Notes: generated by a model from the sequence alone, not told the origin. 64,000 nucleotides of DNA from Candidatus Bathyarchaeota archaeon (GCA_003151735.1 PLYI01000120.1:62001-126000), one strand, 5' to 3'. Shown: positions 24,362 through 33,738, numbered from the stretch's first letter. Numbers and translations: made by a program.

Positions 24362-26680
24362 ATGCTCAAATCATCCAGAAAACATCTCTTACTGTTACTG
24401 ATTTTTATTTTCTCCTTCCTCTACCGCATGCTTTTGATGTTTTGGAACAATTACCCCCCAGGCGCCGACATTGGCCTGCACAACAGCGTAATTCATTCAA
24501 TCACTGGGTCGGGGAACACCAATTTTCTGTATAACTTCTACCAGATGGGCGGAGGCACGTCGCTTACTTTTCCGGGATACCATATCTTTGCTTCAGGTAT
24601 AATCATGTTGACTGGAATGCCAGAATACTGGGCACAGGCAACTATTGTGGCTCTGTTTTCGTCGTTGATTGTTCTGTGTGCATTCTTGATTACGAAAGTT
24701 GCATGGAGTGAGTCAGCCGCTTACATCGTGGCGTTCTTAGTGGCGATTTCACGGTTTGACATAGAAATGCTGCTTTGGGGCGGCTACCCAAATGTGATAA
24801 CGCTGATGCTAATTCCCCTAACTTTCTACTTGTACCTGCAAAAAAACCGATTTTCCAAAACGCCTTTTTTGGTTTCCACCTCTATTTTGGCAGGTTCAAT
24901 ATTCTTAACGCATTCATTGAGCGCCGCCATTTTCGTTGGTGTAGCAGTAATTACGGTGCTCTTCGTGCTTGTTTCCCCCAAAACATTTGGAACCCAGAGA
25001 AAAACTGCTCTCTACTGGTTACTGCCAATAGTTTTTGGAGTCATCCTTGTTTCGCCTTTCCTAGCATCTGCTGTGCCTACCTATTTGAGAGATAACTCTT
25101 CAGCGCCGGGGGTTCAAGGTGTTAACGATATTACTTTTGCAATTCTTTCAACAAGAATTCTTCCTTTGGAGTTTGTTTTGCCCCTCTTTCTCATAATTGT
25201 CGGGTTCGCAGTGTTCTCAAAAAGATACAATAACCGATTCTTTAGTCTTCCAGCCCTGCTTCTTTCCACGTGGCTTTTTGTTCCCCTCTTATTAACCCAG
25301 AGCTACCTGGTTGGGTTCATCATCGATTACAACAGATTCCTGTACTTCATCATTCTGCCTGTATTGGTTTTTATCGCTGTCTTGATTGATCACGGCGCAG
25401 ATTTCTTCGCAAGAATAACCGACCTCTACCATGCCCTCTCAGGCCAAATGCAGAAAGCAAAGATTACCACACATAAAAAAATCGCGTGGCTCTCGACTCA
25501 CCTAACAAACAAAACGGTTTATGGGAGCTTTGTACTGTTTTTGCTTCTGTTCTCTTTTGTTGCACTTCCCATCTTCATGACTCCATCTCAGAATGTTGGT
25601 GAAACAATTCAGAGTTTCTACCAAGTTATGAATAACCCAGGCTGGGAAGCGATACAATGGATTAAACAGAACACCCGTGCCAACTCAGTGTTTGTTTCTG
25701 ATGCCCTCTACGGTTGGTGGCTGGGCGGGTTTGCTCAGCGGCCAACGCTGAGTGCTGTTGACCCCCAATATTTGACGAGCGCCCGGGAGGTAGCACCTGC
25801 AAAAAACGCCAGTTACCTCCTTGACACAGATTACTTGCTTGATAACAATTTGACTCAGGTTCGAGAAGACGGTGGTTATCTTGCAAGGCACAATCCAGAA
25901 ATCTTAGCAGACCTTAACTGGACATATTTCCCGTATTCCTTCTTTAACTTCGACAGCCGCCAAAATGAAATCAAGTATGAAGTTAACGGAACCTTGCATT
26001 CAGTGTACTTATCTGACCTTGCGGTGAAAGATATGCACATGGAAAAAGGCGCTGACTTTGACACCATTGTTGTTAGCAGAGGCAACAGCTTATTCAATTA
26101 CACTCAGTTTACGACGGTCTATAAGGGATCAAGTTTTGTTAACTTAACTTCAACTGTGGATAGCACGGTTCCGGGTGTTTCTTTTGACTGGGTAAACATT
26201 GATGTTCAAAGCAAAGGAACACAAGTATACTATGATGACCAGCGCACGGTTGCATTGGTGGATGTCGGCGTAAAAACGTTCGGCCAATTAATCTTCAACC
26301 TTAACCAGCCAAACGTAACTACAAAAGTCGTCAGCCCTCTTTTGATTGATTTAGAGTATCAAATTCAAAGCCAAAATCATGGAGAAATCCAGATTTTAGC
26401 AAGCGCTTACTCAGCCGACAACAATCCTGATATTTACAAAGATTCCGCAAGCATAAACAATCATTTCGATCCCGTAATTGCCGCCAATTTGAACTCTACA
26501 CAAAATTCAGCCAACGCATCCATTAAACAGGCGTTTGATTACCGAAGTACACTACAAAATTACAACGTATCTTACATTGCTTGCCGTGTTTCTGAAATGT
26601 ACCCGAAATTTTCAAGGGACCCTACGTTTAGCCTTGTGTTTATTAACAGCGAAGTTGCCATCTTTAAAGTTAAAGGGTAA
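24362..26680 (+). CDS. Large GT-C-like membrane protein, copy 1
   Basis: A 772-residue protein with about ten to twelve membrane helices in the first 430 residues and a large extracellular C-terminal part. The first loop has PPGADIGLHNS, an acidic-His motif after helix 1 like the metal-binding D/E site of GT-C glycosyltransferases; LTHSLSA is in a later loop. After the last helix, IKQNTRANSVFVSD leads into GWWLGGFAQRPT, which sits where oligosaccharyltransferase STT3/AglB has WWDYG, so the two may share ancestry. Similar to archaeal PTPS-related membrane proteins as well. Probably transfers sugars from lipid carriers to surface glycans; substrate unknown. A paralogue follows 17 bases downstream. 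Confidence 0.7.
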   Translation: MLKSSRKHLLLLLIFIFSFLYRMLLMFWNNYPPGADIGLHNSVIHSITGSGNTNFLYNFYQMGGGTSLTFPGYHIFASGIIMLTGMPEYWAQATIVALFSSLIVLCAFLITKVAWSESAAYIVAFLVAISRFDIEMLLWGGYPNVITLMLIPLTFYLYLQKNRFSKTPFLVSTSILAGSIFLTHSLSAAIFVGVAVITVLFVLVSPKTFGTQRKTALYWLLPIVFGVILVSPFLASAVPTYLRDNSSAPGVQGVNDITFAILSTRILPLEFVLPLFLIIVGFAVFSKRYNNRFFSLPALLLSTWLFVPLLLTQSYLVGFIIDYNRFLYFIILPVLVFIAVLIDHGADFFARITDLYHALSGQMQKAKITTHKKIAWLSTHLTNKTVYGSFVLFLLLFSFVALPIFMTPSQNVGETIQSFYQVMNNPGWEAIQWIKQNTRANSVFVSDALYGWWLGGFAQRPTLSAVDPQYLTSAREVAPAKNASYLLDTDYLLDNNLTQVREDGGYLARHNPEILADLNWTYFPYSFFNFDSRQNEIKYEVNGTLHSVYLSDLAVKDMHMEKGADFDTIVVSRGNSLFNYTQFTTVYKGSSFVNLTSTVDSTVPGVSFDWVNIDVQSKGTQVYYDDQRTVALVDVGVKTFGQLIFNLNQPNVTTKVVSPLLIDLEYQIQSQNHGEIQILASAYSADNNPDIYKDSASINNHFDPVIAANLNSTQNSANASIKQAFDYRSTLQNYNVSYIACRVSEMYPKFSRDPTFSLVFINSEVAIFKVKG

Positions 26681-26697
26681 CCTCAAGATTAGAACGG

Positions 26698-29007
26698 GTG
26701 AACACTATCGCCCCGATAAGCACTATGTCAAAAGAGAAAAAAATCGAAATCGCCTTCATCGCCATTTTTTCAGTGCTTATCTTTGCCATTTTCTACACGC
26801 TCATATCAATGAACGGCGTGGTTTTAGGAAATGACCCAGCTGTCCACTTGGAAAAAGCCCAGATTTTCCTAAACACAGGTAAAATTCCGTTGGCGAATCT
26901 GGGTTGGACACCGCCGCTCTATGAAATTGTGCTTGCAATGTTCATTTCTTTTACCGGAGCAACTGATATTGGGCAACTTATCTTGTTGGTTAAAGTCCTA
27001 GCTGTAATAGTTGATTGGCTTCTGTTTCTCTCTGTTTACTTGATTGGCAGCAAGTTTTTTAGCAAAAAAGTTGGCGCCTTCGCGTCAGTTCTGCTGCTAA
27101 TGTGTTTTCCCATATACGAAGTTAACCAATTCGGCGGCTACACCACCGCATTAGCTTTAGCGTTTATGCTCTTGGTGTTTCTCTATACCCCCCTGGCGAT
27201 AGAGCGTTTTGGGTACCTTGTGGTAACTTTTTTTGCGGCTTTCGGAGTTGTTTTATCCCATCAACTTGCCGCTTTCCTCGTCATCTTCATAATGCCGCCT
27301 ATCCTGATTTTCATGTTAATAAAATCGAAGGGCGCCTACCTAAAAGTCGTAATGGCGCTAATTTTAGGTGGAGGGATAGCGTTTTTCCTCTATTACTTTC
27401 AAGCGATGATTGGTTACCTTGGCCTTGTCATCGAATACGTATTTTTCGCCATTAAAGCCTACGCTTATCAGATTCCGGCTGTAAGTTTTAATTCTTTTAT
27501 GGTTAATTTTGGCTTCATATTTTTCTTGGCCCTGAGCGGCATTTTTGTTTCATACTACATCTTAAAAAAGCAAAAGAAGCTGATTTTTTTTGTCACCTTA
27601 GTGCTCAGCTTTTTTGTTCCGCTCTTCTTCGCTGAATCGTACCTTTTTGGTTTTTACATGCCCTTCGGCTGGTTTATCTACTATCTAACACCCTTGATGG
27701 CAGTTTTAGGAGCGGTACCCATTGTTTTCTTAGCCGATAAATCCACAGCTTTCTACATCAAAAATAAATCGATGTTCAGAAAAAATTGGTTAAAAATGGC
27801 CACAGTCTCCATAATCATACTGATGTCGCTTATGCTTGTTGCACGTTCCGACATAGTATACGGTAAAATCATGGAAGCCAGCGTTTATTATTCAACCACA
27901 GACGTAAAAGCTGAGGATGCAGGAGTTTGGCTTAAAACAAACTACCCTGAAAATAGCACTGTTGTGGCTACAGAGGTTCCGGGTTTTTGGTTCCAAGAGT
28001 TTTCAGGCAAAAACGTGATTGCACAAACAGATCCCACAGTGCAGAGAAACGAAATTGCTGAGTCAGTTTTGAGTTTATCCTATGAAATGGAGCAGCCACA
28101 AACTCTGATTAGAGCCTACCAAGCTAATGGCGACATCTCTGATGAAACCTACATATCTATCGACCAGGTTTGGAACAGGATTTCATATTCCTCAGAAACA
28201 GGCGACTTTCTCTTTTACACAGTAAACGGCACTGACTACAAGTTCACCCTCACAGACTTAAGCAAACAGATAGTTTTTGATGAGCAAAGGTCACCAAAAG
28301 AAATAGAGTTCATCTACTCCAACGACTACGTCGCTTTAACGGAGGCGATAGTTATGGAAAACACAAGTTACCCGCTCGATGTTTCTTGGAGCTTAACGCC
28401 TTTAAAAAGCGAACTCTTCAATGCATCGCTTTATTTGAGCACTTTTTTTGACTTGACATATGACTTTGATAAAGCTCAAATTCCCCAGTTGCTGGATTGG
28501 GTGAATCCGTGGGATGCACCTGCAGCCATACAAACTGTTGATGGAACAAACTGGGCAGTGGCTAACTTTTCAAGCGCAAACTTAAAAGACAATTACATAG
28601 GCCTCTACGACAGCACAAACAACATAGCCTTCGCGTTTAAGTTTAATGATTTGCCCGATTGGGGAAACATCGGCGCCTTAGCAAAAAGACAGATTGACGC
28701 TGTAAGATTCCAATACCAATTCAACGACTTAACCGTGAACCAAACAGTTTCGCGTTCATACCAGGTTCTTAGCTTGTCAAAAAACAGTTTCCCCACGCTG
28801 CAGCCTGATACATTGCAGGGATTGTTTAGCCTTAAACCAGCCGAATTCACAGTAGCGACAAGAGATTATATCGACTACATCAAAGACAACAACATCGGCT
28901 TCATCGTTTACGACCGAAACCACCTAGACACCCAAATGATCCACAGCAAAATCTTACAGCTAATCTACTCAAACGACCGATACGTAATCTTCAAAATCCA
29001 AACGTAA
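26698..29007 (+). CDS. Large GT-C-like membrane protein, copy 2
   Basis: A 769-residue membrane protein with the same build as the gene before it: helix 1, then LGNDPAVHLEKA (acidic-x-x-His) in the first loop, LSHQLAAFLV, about eleven helices, and an extracellular C-terminal domain starting LKTNYPENSTVVATEVPGFWFQEF. The WW motif of copy 1 is replaced by GFWFQ. GTG at 26698 gives the longest product; an ATG nine codons later (MSKEKK) is an equally likely start. Same transcript as copy 1. The pair is likely a heteromeric or successive glycan-processing system at the cell surface, an inference from fold and context. Confidence 0.7.
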   Translation: MNTIAPISTMSKEKKIEIAFIAIFSVLIFAIFYTLISMNGVVLGNDPAVHLEKAQIFLNTGKIPLANLGWTPPLYEIVLAMFISFTGATDIGQLILLVKVLAVIVDWLLFLSVYLIGSKFFSKKVGAFASVLLLMCFPIYEVNQFGGYTTALALAFMLLVFLYTPLAIERFGYLVVTFFAAFGVVLSHQLAAFLVIFIMPPILIFMLIKSKGAYLKVVMALILGGGIAFFLYYFQAMIGYLGLVIEYVFFAIKAYAYQIPAVSFNSFMVNFGFIFFLALSGIFVSYYILKKQKKLIFFVTLVLSFFVPLFFAESYLFGFYMPFGWFIYYLTPLMAVLGAVPIVFLADKSTAFYIKNKSMFRKNWLKMATVSIIILMSLMLVARSDIVYGKIMEASVYYSTTDVKAEDAGVWLKTNYPENSTVVATEVPGFWFQEFSGKNVIAQTDPTVQRNEIAESVLSLSYEMEQPQTLIRAYQANGDISDETYISIDQVWNRISYSSETGDFLFYTVNGTDYKFTLTDLSKQIVFDEQRSPKEIEFIYSNDYVALTEAIVMENTSYPLDVSWSLTPLKSELFNASLYLSTFFDLTYDFDKAQIPQLLDWVNPWDAPAAIQTVDGTNWAVANFSSANLKDNYIGLYDSTNNIAFAFKFNDLPDWGNIGALAKRQIDAVRFQYQFNDLTVNQTVSRSYQVLSLSKNSFPTLQPDTLQGLFSLKPAEFTVATRDYIDYIKDNNIGFIVYDRNHLDTQMIHSKILQLIYSNDRYVIFKIQT

Positions 29008-29055
29008 CCAGCCTCCAAAAATCGGCACAGGACATTTTCAACATGCCAATGATTG

Positions 29056-29158
29056 CTGAAAAGCCAATACTGACCTACCCTCTTAGTGATTTTTCACCTA
29101 CCCCCATCCCATACCCCTCTATCGTTTCTGCAATGAACCTATATTAGGATCCAAATAT
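29056..29158 (-). repeat. Dispersed intergenic element, copy B
   Basis: About 103 bp between the GT-C-like pair and the phospholipase gene. On the minus strand it reads TATTTGGATCCTAATATAGG, then CATTGCAGAAACGATAGAGG, a G-rich middle, then AAGAGGGTAGGTCAGTATTG and CTTTTCAG, matching copy A (5944-6038) almost end to end but with a longer middle. The rest of the 255-base gap shows nothing else. Confidence 0.75.
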
Positions 29159-29262
29159 GCCCGAGCTAATCAAGAGAGGGCCCTGCAGGTTCGTTGAGTG
29201 GCTTTTCTTTAATAAGACATTTAAGGGCTCAGCGGTAAACAGGCAAGCGTGGAGCAGACAGC

Positions 29263-30354
29263 TTGAAGTTAACAAAGCCCGTCCTGATTATCGTTTGCGT
29301 ATCGATTTTGCTGTTAGGTGCGAAGCCTGCTTTAGGCTGGAGCAACGGCGGCTACTCCTCCAATCCAGCGCAGCCAAAGTATGGCACGCACGACTGGATT
29401 GCACATCACGCCTTAGACTATTTGCCAGCACAAGAAAAACAATACATAACCGATAACCTGCAGACCTATCTGTATGGCACCGAACTCCCCGACAACAGCC
29501 AAGCACCCGAGGGAATAGGTGATACCACAAAACACCATATTTACTATTCAGCCTCTGGAACCATAACAGATAGTGCTTCTGCACAAAGAGCAAGCACAGA
29601 ATACACTTTAGCTTTAACCTTTCTAATAACAAAGGATTATGTAGATGCAGCGAAAACAGCTGGAATAATGACCCATTACATTGCGGATGTTGCGGTGTTT
29701 GGACAGGTTATGGGTGCATCAACGCCTTGGGTCAGTGAAACACACCACAGCTATTATGAAGACTATGTGAATGCCCGAACCTCAAGCTACTCTGGCAGCT
29801 TTAACACCTACCTGACATACGATGGCAGCCTAACCACTTTAACAGCCTACAATGCCGCAGTAGACATAGCTTACGACACAACCTTTGGTGGAAACAACCA
29901 TTTAACATGCGTCTGGATGGATGATAATTATGATTGGAGCAACCCAACCTTCAGCGGCAGGGCTGGGCAATCGCTCAATTTAGCAGTCAACGACATAGCA
30001 GACGTCTTACACACCTTATCTCAGGAAGCCGCACTTACTACTAGCCCAACACCTACTCCATCCGCAACCCCCTCACCGACTCCAACATCAACTCCGATTC
30101 TTACACCAACTCCCAGCAATTCACCCACCCAAACCGCTACTCCAACAACCACCCTCACACAAACAGACCCTCCATCGCTAACACCCACGCCAACCCAAAA
30201 CCCAACGGCACCCCAGAACCCAACTTTAACCCCAACCGTTTCCGAATTCCCAATAGCAGAAACCCTGACAATTACCATGTTAACGCTTATGGCAATAGCT
30301 ATTGTTTACAAGAAAAGCTGCATTAAAAAGACAAGCGTTCAACGCTACGATTGA
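29263..30354 (+). CDS. Secreted zinc phospholipase C-like protein with PT-rich stalk
   Basis: A 363-residue exported protein. A signal peptide (residues 1-25, cut near ALG-W) leaves Trp at the mature N-terminus, as in zinc-dependent phospholipase C/S1-P1 fold enzymes where that Trp ligates zinc. Further ligand-like motifs are GTHDWIAHHAL, MTHYIADVAVFGQVMG and ETHHSYYEDY. After about residue 255 comes a stalk of Thr-Pro repeats, then SEFP and a single membrane helix with a Lys-rich tail, the layout of archaeosortase-processed (PEF-CTERM-like) surface proteins. TTG start with GGAG nine bases before. Likely cell-surface hydrolase for phosphoesters or lipids. Confidence 0.8.
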   Translation: MKLTKPVLIIVCVSILLLGAKPALGWSNGGYSSNPAQPKYGTHDWIAHHALDYLPAQEKQYITDNLQTYLYGTELPDNSQAPEGIGDTTKHHIYYSASGTITDSASAQRASTEYTLALTFLITKDYVDAAKTAGIMTHYIADVAVFGQVMGASTPWVSETHHSYYEDYVNARTSSYSGSFNTYLTYDGSLTTLTAYNAAVDIAYDTTFGGNNHLTCVWMDDNYDWSNPTFSGRAGQSLNLAVNDIADVLHTLSQEAALTTSPTPTPSATPSPTPTSTPILTPTPSNSPTQTATPTTTLTQTDPPSLTPTPTQNPTAPQNPTLTPTVSEFPIAETLTITMLTLMAIAIVYKKSCIKKTSVQRYD

Positions 30355-30584
30355 ATCTCAGCCGATTTTCCTATCGTGCAGTAATACAGCTGGTCGAGCA
30401 AATATTTCTTGTACACCGCGCAGCTGGGGCATATACAATTGACGGTCTTGACGGTTTCTTTTGCTTTGCCTCTTGCACAAAAAACGTTGTTGCTCAAGTT
30501 TGATTTTTTGTAGGTTGGGCATGTGGGGCAAATGCAGAGTTTTGTATTTTCTTCGTTGTCTGGAACAGAATTACCCAAAAACAT
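30345..30584 (-). CDS. Cys-rich protein with two DUF2769-like repeats
   Basis: A 79-residue protein with two copies of a motif: LCICPTCPTYKKS...FCARGKA and NCICPSCAVYKKY...YCTIGKS, i.e. C-x-C-P-x-C-x-x-Y followed by C-x-x-GK about 15 residues on. This is the DUF2769 pattern, of unknown function, likely metal binding. It is convergent with the phospholipase gene and overlaps its 3' end by ten bases. The intergenic side toward 30630 contains a broken zinc-ribbon gene. Confidence 0.75.
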   Translation of the reverse strand: MFLGNSVPDNEENTKLCICPTCPTYKKSNLSNNVFCARGKAKETVKTVNCICPSCAVYKKYLLDQLYYCTIGKSAEIQS

Positions 30585-30629
30585 TACCGAAATAAAATTC
30601 AGCGTTAAGCTAATAATGCTATGTGGTTG

Positions 30630-30899
30630 CTATTTGCTAGCTACACAGTTGTTCGAGTTTTCTTGTTTTTGTCCGCATTCTGGGCAAAAATGTGCTGACT
30701 CAGGAATTTGGGTCTTGCATCTTGGGCAGATTTTAAGCACTAAAGGTTGACGCAAGGCAGTGCCGCAGATATTGCAGTAGTTAGAGTTGCTGGACACTTG
30801 TGAGCTGCAGTTTGGGCATGTTAAGTACTGTGAATACGCGGGAACTGGAATCAGGATGAATGCTGAAAGAATGATTTAACCCCAAATGAATATGTGCAT
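30630..30899 (-). pseudogene. Double zinc-ribbon membrane protein with premature TAA
   Basis: A single minus-strand frame of 90 codons starts at ATG 30899 and ends TAG at 30630, interrupted only by TAA at the eighth codon (MHIFIWG-stop-IILSAFILIPVPAYSQ). After the stop come a hydrophobic stretch and two zinc ribbons: TCPNCSS...YCNICGTA and ICPRCKT...FCPECGQK. Without the TAA it would be an 89-residue protein with an N-terminal helix. There is no usable start after the TAA before the hydrophobic segment. Likely a recently inactivated gene; a base-call error is possible. Confidence 0.6.
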
Positions 30900-30989
30900 T
30901 CCTTCTCTTTTTTCTTTTGCGTTGCAAAGGGAAATTGTGGTAAATGTTAATCAATCAAGTCTGCTTAAGTTAACAGAAGAGGTCTTGCG

Positions 30990-31661
30990 TTGAAGAGTCT
31001 GAAAGGCATACTGGTGGTAGGCGAAAAAAACATTTTCTCAGAGCTTACACAGGTAGTCGCTATGGCGGCGGAAGCTAACGCTCTTGTATTAGGCATGTTC
31101 AAGATGGGCTACAGGGATAAGGGGATAAAGGATGTCATGCACAGTGTTCAATTAATTGAGAAAAAATCTGATGAAATAGCCTTCAAAATAAGTGAAGACA
31201 TCACAAGCGGCGCCATAAGCCCAAACATCATAGATGACTTGCTTGAATGCGTACAGGTAGCCGACAACACCGTCGATGTCTACTATTACATTAGCAGGGA
31301 ATTGAACCGAATGTCGAAAGCTTACGCATCCGGTTTTGAACTGCAAGAAGCCGACTGGGACTCTGTATACGAGAACATGCTTGATTTGGCAGAAAAGGCC
31401 CTCATAAAGCTCAATCAGGCGCTGTCTACCTCCAACGTAACGGAGATTTTGCAGTTGCGCAAAGAAATTGAAGCCTTAGAAGAACAGGCTGACGATGTAA
31501 AAGACCAGGGATTTGACAGGCTCTATAGTATTGCGCCAAAACTGCATTATTTGCAATTCTATCATTACTCAGAACTTTTACACAAATGCGACGACATACT
31601 TGACTCCTGCGAAGACTTCTCCGACCTAATCGTTTCTGTTGTTACTTCCATCGTAAAGTGA
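30990..31661 (+). CDS. DUF47/PhoU-like phosphate transport regulator
   Basis: A 223-residue all-helical protein of the DUF47 (PhoU-like) family. E/D-x-x-x-D patterns recur in helices (VQVADNTVDVYYYISRE; HKCDDILDSCEDFSD), as in PhoU proteins that bind metal clusters and gate phosphate transporters. Start is TTG with GAGGT seven bases before it. Seven bases separate it from the PiT transporter gene on the same strand, the usual pairing in archaea and bacteria, where the DUF47 protein modulates the transporter from the cytoplasm. Confidence 0.88.
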   Translation: MKSLKGILVVGEKNIFSELTQVVAMAAEANALVLGMFKMGYRDKGIKDVMHSVQLIEKKSDEIAFKISEDITSGAISPNIIDDLLECVQVADNTVDVYYYISRELNRMSKAYASGFELQEADWDSVYENMLDLAEKALIKLNQALSTSNVTEILQLRKEIEALEEQADDVKDQGFDRLYSIAPKLHYLQFYHYSELLHKCDDILDSCEDFSDLIVSVVTSIVK

Positions 31662-31668
31662 TCTTCAA

Positions 31669-32583
31669 ATGGATTGGCTTTCAATCCTTCTTATCGCGTT
31701 AACCTTTTTCGCGGTTATGTTGGTTTCAGGCAACAACCTGTCCGCATGCGTCGGTCCCGCGGTAGGATCGAGAATAATAAGTAAACGATTCGGAATGCTA
31801 TTAGGCGCCTCGGGGTTCTCGATAGGTCTTCTAAGTCAAGGCACAACAATGACACACACGGTGAATCAATTGATGCCGATGGCGACTTCGCAGCTTCGGG
31901 CAGAAGCGTTACTGGTGGCAATTATAATTTTTGTCATCGCTGATTTAGTTAGAGTGCCGATGTCTCTTAGTATGTCGCTAGTTGGCCTTTTCGCGGGTTT
32001 CTCTTTAGCAAACGGTTCAATGACAAACGGTGTTTACTTGGCTAAGGTAGTCGGCATGTGGGTGGCTGCACCCCTGATTGCAATAGTTGTAGCTTTTTAC
32101 TTAATCAGAATCATCAACAGAAAACTGCCGAAAAACTTTTGGCGGAGGCTACAAACCTACAAGATTTTGCTTATCGTTTTTGCGTTTTCCACTTCGTATG
32201 TTTTGGGAACGAATACCATTGGCTTGATAGTTGCAACAGGCGGATTTGACCTCGCCGACGTCGCAGTTTCAATCGTTGCAATATTCATCGGAACATTCTA
32301 TTTGAGCGCAGGCGAGATTCGCAGGGTTTCCCAAGAGTTTTTTCTCATGCGGTACCCAAACGCCACCGCCGCACTGGCAACTTCCACGATTCTTGTTGAG
32401 GCAGCAACGTTTTTCAATATCCCACTTTCCAACACTCAAGCGCTCTCATCAGCGGTTTTCGGAACAGGCATCTCCTACAAATCCAAGTTTCTTTCTGTTA
32501 AGCCCTTTTTGATTACTGTGGTAAGTTGGGTAGTTGCGCCGATTTTGAGTTTCGCCATAGGGTTTATCATTGCTTCGGTTTAG
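31669..32583 (+). CDS. pit: PiT-family inorganic phosphate transporter
   Basis: A 304-residue membrane protein with about nine helices. The N-terminal GNNLSACVGPAVGS and the internal repeat with ALATSTILVEAATFF...LSNTQALSSAVFGTG are the two inverted signature segments of PiT phosphate:cation symporters. Slightly shorter than most members. Directly follows the DUF47 regulator gene and probably shares its transcript. Confidence 0.9.
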   Translation: MDWLSILLIALTFFAVMLVSGNNLSACVGPAVGSRIISKRFGMLLGASGFSIGLLSQGTTMTHTVNQLMPMATSQLRAEALLVAIIIFVIADLVRVPMSLSMSLVGLFAGFSLANGSMTNGVYLAKVVGMWVAAPLIAIVVAFYLIRIINRKLPKNFWRRLQTYKILLIVFAFSTSYVLGTNTIGLIVATGGFDLADVAVSIVAIFIGTFYLSAGEIRRVSQEFFLMRYPNATAALATSTILVEAATFFNIPLSNTQALSSAVFGTGISYKSKFLSVKPFLITVVSWVVAPILSFAIGFIIASV

Positions 32584-32616
32584 TACATTTTCACTGCGCA
32601 TTAATGTTGAGAAGTT

Positions 32617-32692
32617 TGGTGCGGTTGCCGGGATTTGAACCCGAGTCGACAGCTTGGGAAGCTGCAGTCCTACCGAACTAGACTACAACCGC
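32617..32692 (-). tRNA. tRNA-Gly (anticodon CCC)
   Basis: A complete cloverleaf on the minus strand: acceptor GCGGTTG pairs perfectly with CAACCGC; D-arm GTCTAGTTCGGTAGGAC; anticodon arm GCAGC-TTCCCAA-GCTGT with anticodon CCC; T-arm with GGTTCAAATCC. Discriminator A, and CCA is encoded (32617-32619). No intron. Confidence 0.93.
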
Positions 32693-32783
32693 AACTCTTG
32701 CTCGAGCACGGTAGCTATTGCATAGGGATAGTTCATTTGATATAGAAACTTTACTATCAACCCTTCAGATGGATTATTAGAAG

Positions 32784-33620
32784 TTACTTTAGGATCCTGT
32801 CAGCGTCGACACTAAACCCGCAGTTGGTGAGTTCTCGGATAAGGGATAGTTTCCAACTGTCGCGGTCGTCAAACGCGCTAATTTTTAGGCCTTCAAAACT
32901 GGGACCTTCAAAGCCGTCGCGCTCCCTAAAGAAGACAAGCACGTTATCCTTGCCAAGTTTTCCCAACAGAAAACCAAGCTGGAAATCCACGTTTTGCATA
33001 GGCCTTAGCTTGCGTTTTGTTGGCGCTTTATTTCTGCCGTACACGTAATCGTCAGGCGAGAGCAAAACTACGGCAAAACCAACATCCGCGTAGTCTGTGA
33101 AGCGTTCAACAATTTTTCTGCCTTGACTGGGCTCTTCACACAACACAACAGGCACAAACCCAAGTTTAGCCAAAGCCCCAGTGACAGCCTGCTTCATCTC
33201 GTCATCCTCACCTGAAATAACAAAAACTCTGCGATGCATTCCTGGAGCAGAAAGAGATTGGGTAGGCGCCGTGGTTTTCTCCTGTTGACCCAAAAATTTT
33301 TCGGTACATGGGTAAGCTCCTTTCACTTTGGAGTTAAGTACGCTTGCAATTAGGTATTTTTTGTTTTTTGCAGCCACAAGGCTTTCTTGGTTTGGCAGGG
33401 CGAGTTTGTCGGCTGTTTCGTAGGACCAGAAGATGATGGCTTTGGTTACTTTGATGGGGTTGAGTAGTCTGCCCATGAACCAGAAGGGTTGGCCGGCAGT
33501 GAAGGAGGTGGCAAATGTTCGATTGAGTTCCTCTTGAGTGACGTTGAAGCGTAAGCCGGATTTTTCGGGTTCGGCGTATTCTATGTAGATGTGGTATTTG
33601 GGCACTTGCACATTTATCAA
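32784..33620 (-). CDS. Protein with C-terminal TIR-like nucleotide-binding domain
   Basis: A 278-residue two-domain protein. The C-terminal domain (about 129-275) matches the TIR-like family found in CAP12-type immune effectors and other predicted nucleotide-binding proteins: RRVFVISGEDDEMKQAV, EEPSQGRKIVERF with the candidate catalytic Glu172, ADVGFAVVLLSPDDYV, NVDFQLGFLLGKLG and the closing SWKLSLIREL. The N-terminal 110 residues (beta-rich start, FWFMGRLLNP, IIFWSYETADKL) are not recognised and would be the sensor. TIR-like domains of this class cleave NAD or bind cyclic nucleotides during anti-phage defence. It is alone between tRNA-Gly and purM; no cyclase gene is seen nearby. Confidence 0.75.
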   Translation of the reverse strand: MINVQVPKYHIYIEYAEPEKSGLRFNVTQEELNRTFATSFTAGQPFWFMGRLLNPIKVTKAIIFWSYETADKLALPNQESLVAAKNKKYLIASVLNSKVKGAYPCTEKFLGQQEKTTAPTQSLSAPGMHRRVFVISGEDDEMKQAVTGALAKLGFVPVVLCEEPSQGRKIVERFTDYADVGFAVVLLSPDDYVYGRNKAPTKRKLRPMQNVDFQLGFLLGKLGKDNVLVFFRERDGFEGPSFEGLKISAFDDRDSWKLSLIRELTNCGFSVDADRILK

Positions 33621-33738
33621 GAGCTAAAAACTCAGTAAAGCACAAAAACTTTACCTTACCAAACAGCGTTTTAAGGGTTGAAAACAAAATCGTTATCAGA
33701 CAGCGCTCTACACATTTAGCGTGCAAGGAGAAATTGCC

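Noticed and set aside
29157-29456. Plus-strand frame of 99 codons before the phospholipase gene
   Set aside because: It overlaps the phospholipase signal peptide region in another frame and has no ribosome site or family features.
30030-30240. Tandem repeat tract suspected as a CRISPR or satellite
   Set aside because: It is codon-level Thr-Pro repetition of a stalk, with no regular repeat-spacer pattern. No CRISPR array is seen in the window.
30021-30278. Val/Gly-rich minus-strand frame of 85 codons
   Set aside because: It is the antisense of the Thr-Pro repeat stalk of the surface protein.
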